A stretch of DNA of 64,000 nt from Setomelanomma holmii (taxonomy: Eukaryota; Ascomycota; Dothideomycetes; Pleosporales; Phaeosphaeriaceae): contig ML978182.1 of NCBI GenBank assembly GCA_010015745.1, forward strand, positions 62,001-126,000. The letters run 5' to 3'. This document shows, piece by piece, positions 21,940 to 32,374 of this stretch. Under the pieces are notes generated by a model, which saw only the letters and a program-made list of their open reading frames with translations, searched no databases and had not been told where the DNA came from. Position 1 is the first letter of the stretch. Every line of letters begins with the position of its first letter. The translations under genes and the position numbers were made by a program.

Positions 21940-23005
21940 TCAATAATACTGATTGGTCATGTAGGCAGGATCGACTTCAAGAATGTTCCCTTCTGAGGAG
22001 CTATGCAACCTGGGTGGTTTGACGTTCGCGACGTGTGCCATCCGATCAATCCATTGCTCTACAGTCTCAATGTATGACACAGCGCAACCATGCAAATCCA
22101 GGTGCTATCGGTCCGCGTAGTTAGCACACTGCCCTTGCAGCCAACACTTTGACAATGAATCATACCTTTAGCTTTCGAAACGTCGCGATAGAGTTCAACG
22201 CTTCCTCTGTCACTAAACTTCCACAATCCGCTAGCTCAAGTATCTCCAGGGCGTTTCCATCCCAGTCGTTTTCCAGAAATTTCCAGAGTTCAGAGCCTAA
22301 CGAATCACAGTATTTGACCCTCAGCTCTCGGCAGCTATGGTTCCCCTGAAGAAGTAGGACCAGGTGCGGCATCAGTAGGTCGGCCTTATTGATGCTAAGG
22401 CTGCGCAATTTGTTCTTCCACACTGCAGACTGCGCCAGAATTTGCCAGGCATCATGCTGATGGTTTAGGCATTTTCGTGATAGTTTTCTGATGCGAAGGT
22501 CTTCCACAAGCTTGATCGAGAGAGATTGCAACGCTGGTAATACGGATATTGCTTTCGCCATAGGTACGGTAAGCGTCCAAAGTTTCAAGTCCAGATGTTG
22601 TAGCGCGAGGTGGTATCGTCCCAGAATACTAGGTAAAAGAGCAGAGTGTAGATTGAGAAGCGTCGTGAAGTCGTACCGGTTGGCATCCGGTACCTGAATC
22701 AAGATTTTGTTCCTGCTGTCACATGTCGACTTTTCTGTCCACTCATATATGCCTCCTGGGGAAGTGTTAGCATGCATGCCTGTCGCGGAGACGTAGAAGT
22801 TCATACGACGTGCCGACAGATAGCTTCGCATGCGGTAGGCATTTGGTGCTGGACCGAAGTCAAGTTTCAAAGTTTGGAGGCTTGCGTTCGCCAGGGAATG
22901 AGCATATTGACAGCATTGCGAGAACCTGAGCCGAGAGTTGACAGGCACATTGGAAAGGATCTGGAAGAGAAGTTCTGGGGCGAGCTCAAGCAGAGATACC
23001 GCCAT
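21940..23005 (-). CDS. F-box protein, 334 aa
   Basis: Two exons, 22166-23005 and 21940-22104; intron 22105-22165 (61 bp, donor GTATGA, branch GCTAAC, acceptor GATAG). The start is chosen at MAVSLLELAPELLFQILSNV, where the F-box begins directly (residues about 3-40: L..LAPELLFQIL..VP...RLRFSQCC). The rest has LRR-like strands (LRSLSINKADLLMPHL, ALEILELADCGSLVTEEAL). The second exon continues one such repeat as LKHLDLHGCAVSYIETVEQW. F-box proteins recruit substrates to SCF ubiquitin ligases through Skp1; the target here is unknown. The plain ORF stops early inside the intron, so the last 55 residues are recovered only by splicing. Confidence 0.8.
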
Positions 23006-23719
23006 GACGATGAGTTGATAATGGTAAAGATGATAGGAAAGAGCAGGATCGAAGATGGTTGAATAGGTGGTAGCAAACCAAGTTGAAAATAACACCCTAG
23101 GCAGAGCCCGTCATATAGGTCATCACTGCTCATGGCATGGTTTTGCGGCACGACTATGTCAAGCGCCGACTCCGTGGTTGGGTAGTGTGCAGTTGGCTTG
23201 GCCAGAATGAGTCCCGGTGTTGCTTAGCGGCGTGTATCAAGCTGGTGACGTTGACTGGCTGATCGCCCACACACGAAGGGCAGCCCTTTCTAACGATGCA
23301 CCTGGGGCCATTGACAACTGCGTAAATACGTCCTACGCCCTGAACTAATATCGACGGTTGTAGCACTTCAGGCCTGCTCGCCGACATGGCGCTCAGCCTG
23401 CATGTTGTCGTACCACGGCGCCTGGGTGTGGAATGCGAGCATGCGATACGGTGAACATGATGCTCAGCGTGAAGGCCGCGCTGTTGGAGCAGGTCACATT
23501 AAGAGGTAGAAGCACATCATAGTGTTCATGCACGAGTCGCGTGGATGGTGTATGTTTGAGATGACTTGGATGTTGTGGGGAGGATCAATGTCAGGAGTGC
23601 TTGCCATTCTTGGAGTTGGTGCACAAGCCAACACTCGTGATAACGCCCTCGATGAGAAGCCTACTTTCTACTTCTGGCCTTCACTGAATAATTTTCAGGC
23701 AAGGTATGCCTGGATAATG
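23006..23719. other. Intergenic upstream of F-box gene and downstream of broken coiled-coil gene
   Basis: 714 bp; short ORFs only. No repeat or RNA gene recognised. Confidence 0.5.
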
Positions 23720-24515
23720 TCAAGTAAAAGAATTGGACATACATCTCGCGATATCCAACAATGAAGATGCTCGAACATCCTCGGACCCTGTTCGCGCTTT
23801 CCTCAGACGCTGCGCGCAGTACGAAGGACCATACTTGACCCTCCTCGACGACTGTGCCTCCTCTTCACTTTCGCCAGCGCCGAACGATGATTCCCTCCTC
23901 CCAGATAACAACGCTAGCTCCTCCAGCTGCATCTTCAACTCGGCGTTTTCTTCCGCTAGAGACTCGGCCGTTGTCTTATGATAGTGTGCCTGCAACGGCT
24001 GTATGTCTGTTATCCTTGCAAGAGCTTGGCCAGCGATCGCTTAATCGGACGCCCTTGTGATCTGCTCCTCTGCGATCGAAACTCGCATTTGCGCGTTTTC
24101 GTCGGCGAGCCGTTCGATCTTGTTCTTGAGAAATGCTACTTTCACTTCGTATGCAATGCGAAGTGAAGCAATCTCTTCGTCATGCGCTACCTGCGATTCT
24201 TTCTCTCTAGTCTCGATCCTTTTCAAATACATCGATCCCAGGTTCTCCTCGGTAGCCTTCAGGTTCTCATTGTACCAGTCGATCCCCTTGAAGACCTCTC
24301 GCGCTCGATCGTCCTTAGCAGCGTAAAGGATCAAGAGCTCCTTCCTCGTCAGCCATCTTCTCTAGCTTGTCGCCTTCCCATGTCATTTGGACGAGAAGAG
24401 CACCAAGGGATGCGTGAGGTGCTGCTGAGCTCGAGGCGATACATTTGTCGGAGTCTATGACCAGGGATATGCGTTTGGTGATCGTGATGTCGTCTTCGTT
24501 TTCGTGCTTCAACAT
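23720..24515 (-). pseudogene. Coiled-coil protein gene with one frameshift and one premature stop
   Basis: An ATG at 24515 opens a frame (MLKHENEDDITITKR...WEGDKLEKM) that runs to about 24345. From there the sequence that looks conserved continues in another frame (RKELLILYAAKDDRAREVFK), with no usable intron between in a compatible phase. That second frame runs on to 23720 as one coiled coil (KNKIERLADENAQM, ESLAEENAELKMQLEEL) but is cut by a single TAA at 24041-24043. A one-base difference would turn that TAA into CAA (Gln). The two lesions suggest a gene broken recently, or two sequencing errors. The intact product would be about 264 aa and helical, function unknown. A non-consensus intron at the frameshift cannot be fully excluded. 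Confidence 0.5.
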
Positions 24516-24880
24516 CTTGGGAGAAGCTGGAGGGGCTATAATAGGTAAACAGTGGTGAGGATATAGCACTAAGGCCGAGGGCCGACCGCAGTCGGTGTTG
24601 CCTCGAGGTTGGGGGTGACAAAAAGTATGAAAGTAGCGGAAGTGCGAACATAATTGTGCTTTCCAGGGTCTGTCACTTTCCTTGGGGACCGATAGTGAGA
24701 GCTCGACCAGGGTCTTCTTGTTCCGCCAAATACGGTTCAGCCTTCGGCGCAGTTTACCTGCCCTGCTAACGTGTTCTAATATGTACATTTCTTCGTGCAT
24801 GCATGAAAGTGTGTGTTGTACAATCCTCGTCTTCGGATGGCACCTCATTGTCCCACTGCTGCCTTAAACTCTCGTACAGC

Positions 24881-25430
24881 CTAGTGCTTCTCGTCGCGGG
24901 ATACGCGCAAGTTCTGGTATTGCCGTGATAGGATCGTGGGCCGACAGTTGATCCTGTTGAAAGCCTCGGTGGCGATGGGCGAGCTGTCTGTGCGAATGGT
25001 CGTGCCAATGGCCATGAAGAAGCTGGATGGAGCTGTTAGCCAGGACTTGTGCAGTCTGTGACCTTGCCATACCCAAAGGTCGCCGCTGAACCCATCATGT
25101 ACTGCCCCAAGGTTCGTAGCATTCCGTTCGGGCCAGGGCCGAAGCGCACAATGTTGGTAAATCCTGAGCATGTCAGATGCAGGATCTTCTGAGATCATAG
25201 ATAGATCGCACCGAATATGAAGCCGATAATCAGACCGACCGCTGCCCATTTTGTTAGGTTGCTGCGATTTTGTGCTCATGCTCGCGACATACATCCACCC
25301 ATCATACCACCCATCTTCACTACACGCTGTTAGCCGACCTGCACGCAGATGCAAATGGCAGCTCCATACGCTTATCGAGTGTCGACGGGCCGCGCGCGCC
25401 TTGCGGCATAGAACTAACAGGCACGGGCAT
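24881..25430 (-). CDS. MGR2: MGR2/ROMO1 family TIM23-associated mitochondrial inner membrane protein
   Basis: Five exons, 25370-25430, 25293-25319, 25212-25241, 25073-25163 and 24881-25022, separated by four introns of 50, 51, 48 and 50 bp; 116 aa. Two exons are only 27 and 30 bp, so no single ORF shows the gene. The joined protein reads STLDKLKMGGMMGGSVGL, IIGFIFGFTNIVRFGPGPNG, MLRTLGQYMMGSAATFGFFM, then AIGTTIRTDSS, which is the ROMO1/Mgr2 order: two glycine-zipper membrane helices around a short basic GPGPNGMLRTLG loop. In yeast, Mgr2 closes the TIM23 channel laterally and couples the TOM and TIM23 translocases. All junctions have GT-AG ends and keep phase. The last 30 residues beyond the second helix are less conserved-looking. 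Confidence 0.92.
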
Positions 25431-26356
25431 CTCGAATGCGCTGTGATTGCCTCCCAGTCAAACAAATGCGGAGAAGAAACACACATGGTTTGATAGCTCC
25501 GCAGTCCCACTTCAAGCTTGAGGGCCTGTGCGCACCCGCTAAGGACAGCATACATCCCAGTAACGACGGCAATAGATGCATTACGGAACCCAAGGTTTGC
25601 ATAGGAACGCTGACATCAAGCCCTTTCATGCCGCCAGTTACTGTTCGGAGCCTGAGCCATCTTTGCTGATTCTAGAATATGCGTTGGTGGCTGTCTTAGA
25701 GCGTCTCTACCTCTGACGCCTGGGCGCTTGCCATTTTGAGCACGTGACTTTATTGCCCTTTCACAACGCCGCAGGAATGAAGCGAGCGACTCTGAACTGT
25801 GTATTTCGTCGCATCCTTTAGCACCTTTATTGTTCCAGCACCCGTCCTGTTTCGACGCGATCCCTGGCCGTGCCGCGTTCTCTTACCTATCGACATCACG
25901 CCTGCACTCCACACATCTGGCCAGTGAGCGTTGCAGCAGTGGGACAAGCCCGACAACGACTCCTCTCGAACCTCATACCATCTGGCCCGCTCACAACTCT
26001 CCACCTCAGCAGCACGACCCGCGGCCTCCATCGCATACCGACTGCCTTTAGGCCCTGCTGCTGTGCTCTGCGCCTGTCTGCAGCCTGCATCGCCCTGACG
26101 TCGCACGGGCACCCACGAACAGCACACGACATTCGACGACCGCGCGACAACCACCCATCTGCCCGCTGCACCGCCGTAAGCCTGGAGTCTCCCGCGACGC
26201 ATGAGTGCCTGAACGACTCGCCGAGTGCCGCTGCTGTTTTTGATTACGTTCCGGGCTGTCACGCTGCTGTCGCGCCGCCAAGAGCGGAGAACACGGGAAT
26301 CTCAAGAAAAGTGTCCCTGAACCGCTCCTTCCCCGTCTCGAACACACCATTGCCAA
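25431..26356. other. Intergenic, divergent promoter region of MGR2 and the FHA gene
   Basis: 926 bp. The half next to the FHA gene is C-rich and probably its long 5' leader. No supported gene, though MAQAPNSNW at 25660 on the minus strand is a short upstream ORF before MGR2. Confidence 0.5.
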
Positions 26357-28618
26357 ATGACGGCAGTCGCAGCTCCCGTAAATTATCAGAACATCAATCG
26401 GCAGGCATGGAGCGCTGAAGGGACCCCCAACGGAGGTCCCATGTTCATGAGGAAGAGCGCCCAACGCCAGAACTCCTCGTCCTCGCTGTCGTCACAGGCC
26501 TCAACCAGCTCCACACTATCAGCCGCCTCAACCACATCGCAGCCAAACGGTGTCGCGCCTGCGAACGGCAACGATCCCGCGTGGGCTGCACGCAAGACGA
26601 AGGCGCCCAAAGGATTATGGCCCGCGACCAAAACTGAGCCCATTGCCGGAATCACGACGGCACGACCCCAGCCCATCGCGTCCACAGGCCCTGGCTCATC
26701 GGCAGCATCTGCTATGAGCGCATTACAGGCCCCAGCACCAATGTTGCCCTCACAGCACAATGGCGCGGTGCAAGGCCAGCAACAGAATGGCGCGCAGCGT
26801 CCGCAAGGCCAGGAGCAGACCGCTGTCCTGCACCTTGTCCCGATGAATGGCACCTTTGAGCGCAAAACAATTACCGTCCCTTTCTTTCCCGACGTCCTCC
26901 GCATTGGGCGACAGACCAACAACAAGACAATACCAACACCATTGAACGGCTACTTCGATTCCAAGGTACTTTCCAGACAGCATGCCGAAGTATGGGCGGA
27001 TCGAAACGGCAAGATATGGATAAGAGACGTAAAGTCATCCAACGGCACTTTTGTCAATGGGTCGCGGCTGTCACAGGAAAATCGCGACTCAGACCCTCAC
27101 GAGCTGCGTGAGCAGGATATGCTCGAACTCGGTATAGACATCGTCAGCGAGGACCAGAAGACAATAGTACATCACAAGGTCGCTGCTCGCGTCGAGCACG
27201 CTGGCATATACGCACGATCCGCAGGCGACATGATAGATCTGAACTTCGGTGAACTTGAGGGACCACAATTATCGAACATGATGGGAGCCAACGGACAACA
27301 GCAGCTAGCGAATATGCGTGGCCGCACACCCAGCCAAGGTTCGATGAACGGCCAGCGAATGCAGGGTCCTGGTGTAGTTGGCAACTACACGAATGGTCTT
27401 CAACAGCCGCGACATCCCAACTTCTGGTTACAACCCATCACTATGGAGCAGGTTGTGAAGAAGCTTAATGTAAGTGTCTTGACATCCCAGGCCGGATCGT
27501 ACTAAGACCACTAGGCCGAGATCAAAGCTGCCAAGCAACAATCACAAGAGCTCCAACAGACACACCAGTATATCAACGCAATTCTATCCGCAGACCCCAA
27601 GAAAGAATCCAACAAAGCGTCGCCCATCGATTCTACCAAGATTTTGCCGATCAAGGACATCGGTCTTAAAGCCAGATTCTCTGACCCTCCCGCGCCACCG
27701 CCACAACAGCCACTGCCTGCCAAACCCGACGCCGCATCATCACTTAGAAGGTCTGATACTGAGCGTCCCAAACCAGGGTCTCCAGTCCGGTCTGATGCCC
27801 AGATGTCGACGCTCACCGAGGCCCTGACCAGCGCCAAGAAGGAGATTGAGTCGCAAGGTGTTCGTCTTAAGGACCTGGAAGCGATGTTGAATGAGGAGCG
27901 ACGTGCGAGAGAAGAAGCTGAGGAGAGAGCCAATCGACTGGAGCGTGAATCACTTACTGATCGTGAGGACCACGGCATCGAGCACACCAACGGAGACATT
28001 CGTGGAGACGGTACTGCTGAGCATGAAGTTGAAGAGAAGGTGACAGGTCTTGAAAACAGGTCTGCCTCTCCAGAAACCGTCGAGTCGACCTCGCGGCTGC
28101 AGCAACGGTTAGAGTTGATGATGGCTGAGATGACGGAAATGAAGCAACAGATGGAGCGCTATCGAGAGCGCGCGGAGACTGCTGAAGCAGATCGCAGGAC
28201 CCTTGCGGAGATGGTAGAGAGCATACGCCGGGACAATGCTAGAACTTCCAGCAGAGAAGCCAGGCGACGAGGTCGTAGTGGCAGCCCTCTGTTACAAGAC
28301 GTGGTGGGCTCTCAGGACGACCAAGCTGAGGATCTTGACGATGCGGAAGAAGGCGAAATCACTATTATCAAAGAGAACGACCTTGATGATGACGGCACGA
28401 AAGAGCTTCTCCGCAGAGCTGGCGTGGCGAACGGGCATACCGTTGAACAGGAGAAGGGTCTGTCCGTCACGAAGGCATCGAACGCGCTGGCCACAAGACA
28501 AACAGGTCGGGCCGACCTGATGTACCATGGCGGCCCTGTCGGTGCAATAGTCACTGTCGTGGCAATAGGTGTCGCTGTTATGGCTATGTTGAACCAGTAC
28601 CCCAAGGCTGAACGCTGA
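26357..28618 (+). CDS. FHA-domain tail-anchored protein, STRIPAK subunit (PRO45/HAM-4/Far10, SLMAP-like)
   Basis: Two exons, 26357-27469 and 27515-28618; intron 45 bp (GTAAGT donor); 738 aa. Residues about 1-145 are Ser/Gln-rich. The FHA domain at about 150-265 has its core VLRIGRQTNNKT, SKVLSRQHAEVWAD and VKSSNGTFVNGSRLS, with Arg, Ser-Arg-His and Ser-Asn-Gly-Thr phospho-threonine contacts. A long coiled coil follows (about 460-620). The protein ends in a single membrane segment (GAIVTVVAIGVAVMAML) with a short charged tail. SLMAP homologues PRO45 (Sordaria) and HAM-4 (Neurospora), and yeast Far9/Far10, have this exact layout and place the STRIPAK phosphatase-kinase complex on nuclear, ER or mitochondrial membranes, where it controls cell fusion and sexual development. 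Confidence 0.92.
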
Positions 28619-29375
28619 AGGCTCACGGCCAACGGAAGCATCACCAATCCCGCGGCGTCGACACTTCTGGGGATGACGGGACGGCGCGGCTATGCGATTG
28701 GCGCGAGTTACATGCTCGCCGCCTCAAACGCACGAGCGCAATTCTGAGATAGACGATCTGCTTGAAGACTCCCTACGCAGGATTTTGGCTAGGTGACGAA
28801 GAAGACCTGGCAACACGACATATTCCTGGCATACCACGCTAGCAAACGACGACACCGCGAGCTCGCGCAATGTCGATACATGAGATTACCACACACACTA
28901 CCGATCAAACCTTCACGCTTCAGGCACTTTTGGCGTCTAAACTGCAAATTATACATGAACATCATATCCGGAGTTCTAAGGCGAGACCTCTGAGAGGCTC
29001 TCGATCGTTCGGCTTTTCCCTTTGGCGTTCCTCTGGATCAATCAAGACCTGGCATGGGCCGACAACATTCACTGTATCAGCAAGCGAAAGCGACTACCAA
29101 TTTCCTTTGTAACATGACATAGCTTTCTCTAATCTTTGGTCTGGGTTTCATTTTTGGGACGATAAGATGAGGAGGGATGAAGATGGATGGAGCTTTTCAG
29201 GGCATGGACGAGTCTTAAGTAGAGTGGTGAGAGTATAGTTCTGGCTTCAATGGTACATATTTGACCTTCCATGTGCAAGACTTTTGACTCTGGCATGGGT
29301 GATGATGCGCATGCTTATCATTGCTTGCTGAACCCGGGTATCTTATGGAAACTCTTCTTCGCGCTGCCTTGATGC
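28619..29375. other. Intergenic between convergent FHA and POP7 genes
   Basis: 757 bp between two stop codons; expected to hold both terminators. Nothing else recognised. Confidence 0.55.
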
Positions 29376-30254
29376 TCACTCCAGGCCAATACTAACAGTC
29401 ACAGAACTTATCGTGCGTATCCTCGTCTCTGGCACTTCCTCTGCTTCCTCCACACCTTCCTCCCCAGCTTCACCAGTGGTATTCCTAAACCCAATATCAT
29501 CAATAGCCCGCACACTCCCCATCTCCACTCTCACCACACAATCCGCTTCCCCCTGAAACGCAACGCCTACTTCCAACGCCCGTAAAATGGCGCGCCCCGT
29601 CGCTTTCAAATATACGTTCTCCCCCTCCCCATCGATACCCTTGCTATTCACACCACCCTCCTTACCCTCGACAATACCCCTCTCCACATCCGCCCTACTC
29701 AACCGCCCACTCGCCTCAACCATCCCACCTTTCCTACGCGCATTTTTATGTAAAGCAGCAGAGGACTGCGCCTCGCGCTTCCGTATCTCGGATAGCAATC
29801 GCCGAACGCGTTTTATGGCGGGAATGTAGGGCGAGGACGCTTTGATGTAGAGGACTTTGGGGGACAAGGAGGATGCGAAGGGGTTGGGAAGGGCAGGGTG
29901 GAGGAGAGGACGGCGGGAGATTGTGGCGTTGGGCGGTAGTTTGGGGAGTTTTTGGTGGTTGGGTTTCGAGGTATTGTGTAAGTTTGATCTTGGTTTTGAC
30001 TTCGGTTTTGAGTCAGGGTTTTCAGCGGCTTTGGTGGTGTTATGCAGTTTTGAGGAGTCGTTGGTTGGTCTCTTCGGTGGTGGCATATTCGTGGTTGCGT
30101 TCGAGGGCTTGGTGGATGTGCTCGAGGGTAATTGTGGTTGCGCGCATGGTGGTGTGGTATCGGTCATTGAGACATCTCGTGGTGGCTCTGTAGCTACTGG
30201 TGCTTCGTTTGCAGTTTTTACCTGCCCATTGCGAGTCCTCTTCTTTCCTGCCAT
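29376..30254 (-). CDS. POP7: RNase P/RNase MRP subunit POP7 (Rpp20, Alba-like)
   Basis: Single exon; start chosen at 30254 (MAGKKRTRNGQ), giving 292 aa. In-frame codons upstream belong to the divergent promoter. Residues about 1-115 are disordered and Pro/Lys/Thr-rich. The Rpp20 domain begins VLYIKASSPYIPAIKRVRRL and continues with VYLKATGRAILRALEVGVAF and QGEADCVVRVEMGSVRAIDD, the classic Alba-fold RNA-binding signature. A 40-residue basic insert separates the two blocks. Pop7 pairs with Pop6 and binds the P3 domain of RNase P and MRP RNA, for tRNA 5' maturation and pre-rRNA cleavage. It is longer than yeast Pop7 (140 aa) mainly because of the disordered N-terminus. Confidence 0.92.
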   Translation of the reverse strand: MAGKKRTRNGQVKTANEAPVATEPPRDVSMTDTTPPCAQPQLPSSTSTKPSNATTNMPPPKRPTNDSSKLHNTTKAAENPDSKPKSKPRSNLHNTSKPNHQKLPKLPPNATISRRPLLHPALPNPFASSLSPKVLYIKASSPYIPAIKRVRRLLSEIRKREAQSSAALHKNARRKGGMVEASGRLSRADVERGIVEGKEGGVNSKGIDGEGENVYLKATGRAILRALEVGVAFQGEADCVVRVEMGSVRAIDDIGFRNTTGEAGEEGVEEAEEVPETRIRTISSVTVSIGLE

Positions 30255-30428
30255 ACTCCTGGCACGTAATGTTGGTGAGTGTAGATCGTCGCGTCTTGAC
30301 GATGATGCCGACGCGCTCCAAAAGTTCCTCGTTATCGATAAGAACTTCACGGATTTTGTTGGCCTTGGACTCGTTCCTTCCCTCCCACCTTCACGCCTCG
30401 AAACTATGTACAAGCTTCGATAACAACC
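30255..30428. promoter_or_regulatory. Short bidirectional promoter between POP7 and LIP2
   Basis: Only 174 bp separate the divergent start codons of POP7 (30254) and LIP2 (30429), so both promoters and 5' leaders must overlap. No TATA box is evident. Confidence 0.6.
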
Positions 30429-31175
30429 ATGGCGAGCCCCATGCGGCATTCAATCCTACGCCATGTCCATCTTCGAGGCCCCGTTCGGTACCAACGAGCA
30501 GCCCGTCTCCAGGAACACCTCGTTTCCCAATTTCTTGCATCGAAACCGCCTTCCGACACCCCAGCTCCCGCACCGCATATTATAACGGCCGAGTTTACGC
30601 CCGTCTACACATGCGGCCGCCGAGAAGTCGGCAATGTCTCGTCACAACAGCAAGACTATCTGTGCGCTAACGGCCGCGCAGACTTTGTAGAAGCAATGCG
30701 CGGCGGCCAAACAACCTTCCACGGCCCTGGCCAACTCGTCGCATACCCGATTGTAGATCTCCGAACACACAAACTGAGTCCGCGATGTTACGTGGACATG
30801 TTGGAGAAGAGCTTGATTGCGACATGTGCGCGGTACGGTATCAAGGCCATGACGACGGAGAATACGGGCGTGTGGACAAGTGAGGACGATAAGATTGCTG
30901 CTATTGGTGTGCATATGCGGAGAAATATCACGAGCCATGGTATTGGGTTGAATGTGAATACGGATTTGTGGTGGTTTGATAGGATTGTGGCGTGTGGGCT
31001 TGAGGGAAAGAGGGCGACGAGCTTTGAGAAGCAGGGCGTTGAGGGTGAGAGTGTCGAGGATGTGGGGAGGGTGTTTGTTGAAGAGGTTGCTAAGAGATTG
31101 CAGGGCGTGGAGCAGATTAAAAGTTTGAATGGAGAAGAGGTGGAAGGTTTGTTGAAGGAGGCTGATGTTCGATGA
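30429..31175 (+). CDS. LIP2: Lipoyl(octanoyl) transferase
   Basis: Single exon, 248 aa. The LipB signature is RGGQTTFHGPGQLVAYPIVD at about 91-110. The active site is complete: Lys in DKIAAIGVHMRRNITSHGI (about 155) and Cys in RIVACGLEG (about 188). The first residues (MRHSILRHVHLRGPVRYQRA) are Arg/His-rich without acids, fitting mitochondrial import. The enzyme moves octanoyl groups from acyl carrier protein to the lipoyl domains of H protein and of 2-oxoacid dehydrogenases, the first step of lipoate synthesis. Length matches the fungal family. The antisense ORFs over it are shadows. Confidence 0.95.
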   Translation: MASPMRHSILRHVHLRGPVRYQRAARLQEHLVSQFLASKPPSDTPAPAPHIITAEFTPVYTCGRREVGNVSSQQQDYLCANGRADFVEAMRGGQTTFHGPGQLVAYPIVDLRTHKLSPRCYVDMLEKSLIATCARYGIKAMTTENTGVWTSEDDKIAAIGVHMRRNITSHGIGLNVNTDLWWFDRIVACGLEGKRATSFEKQGVEGESVEDVGRVFVEEVAKRLQGVEQIKSLNGEEVEGLLKEADVR

Positions 31176-32374
31176 GACTTGAGCACTTCCCAAGTACGGT
31201 CTCAAATCGTTCCTGAGGCCGAATCATCTTGTGGCAGAAGGTGCGATAACCCAAGATGCAACGAAACCTCGTCCTTTTGACTTGCGACGAACGATGCTCA
31301 GCAGCATGGCCGCAGTATGGCCAGCGCCTGACAGTCATCGAGCACGGCACGGCACTAGCAGCAATCTTCTACTTATCTGGCTTCGTACTCTGAACCGCCA
31401 GCAGATCTGGAGGGAGGCTTGCTGGTAGGCTATCTCGATTCACTCGAACATTTTCCTGTTCAGGAAACTTCCTAGAGACGTGGATGGCTGCACCATTTTC
31501 GGGCAAGTTGATACTTCCGACTGGCGACCGCCTCCGCGGCCGTAGAGACCAATATTGGCATAGGCATTCATTCACCCGTCACCAAACCGATTGCGAGAAG
31601 GAAGGAACCTGGGTGCAAACTCAGGGTTGTACCTTTTTAATTCCGTTGTGTAAGCAAGGGCACTGTCGATGGCGGGTCGTTCTCAGGAATGGTTCTGATC
31701 CAAGAGATCACGAGTAACATAGGCTCTGAATATCCACACGACGACTGGCATGTCATGACATGACAGTGTTATGGCAATGCAAGCATCGTGTAAGCAAAAC
31801 ATCGTTCAATGCCAAGTTGTACTATGCACCTGAGTTTAATATCAGAGCTATCATTACGTGACAAGAAGGCCTTCGATTCTTGCGAACTTGGTGAAGACAA
31901 TTTGAGAATTGCTGGCACCCTGGTATTGAGGTGATGAACTATGGTACTCTAGCTCGAGCGGTCTCGGCTGATTGGATAGCCGCACTGACCAATTTTGACC
32001 CACGCGCATCGACGCATGCTCCTCGCCATGATCGCACAACACAATCCTCTCTACCGATTGCTCCCGTCTACTTCCATCAGTATCCCAAACACTCTCTCGA
32101 CACAGGGAGCTTCCGTAAATAACGCCATCTAATTCGCGCTCTCTCTGCGATTTCTTCCTGACGTGCGCTTTACCCGCCCGCCTCCACGGTTTTCCTCCCT
32201 CGGTCCCAGTGAGTGCGCACGAGTCCATCGTTTTGGTGAAGCTTCTAACCACGGAGCGCAACATAGTAGCCTAGGCTGTCTATAATCACCCTATCAAAGC
32301 TACTGCTCCTCTCCTTTGCGCCCTACCTAACCTACCATCGTCGCCCGAATTATCTCACGCCTGACATCGTCACA
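31176..32374. other. Intergenic upstream of the G3BP-like gene
   Basis: 1.2 kb. The last 130 bp are C/T-rich, as in fungal 5' leaders. Short ORFs on both strands have no recognisable content. Confidence 0.5.

Noticed and set aside
24881..25555. 224-codon minus-strand ORF as a single gene
   Set aside because: Only its last 47 codons are coding, as exon 5 of MGR2; the rest reads through introns and out of frame.
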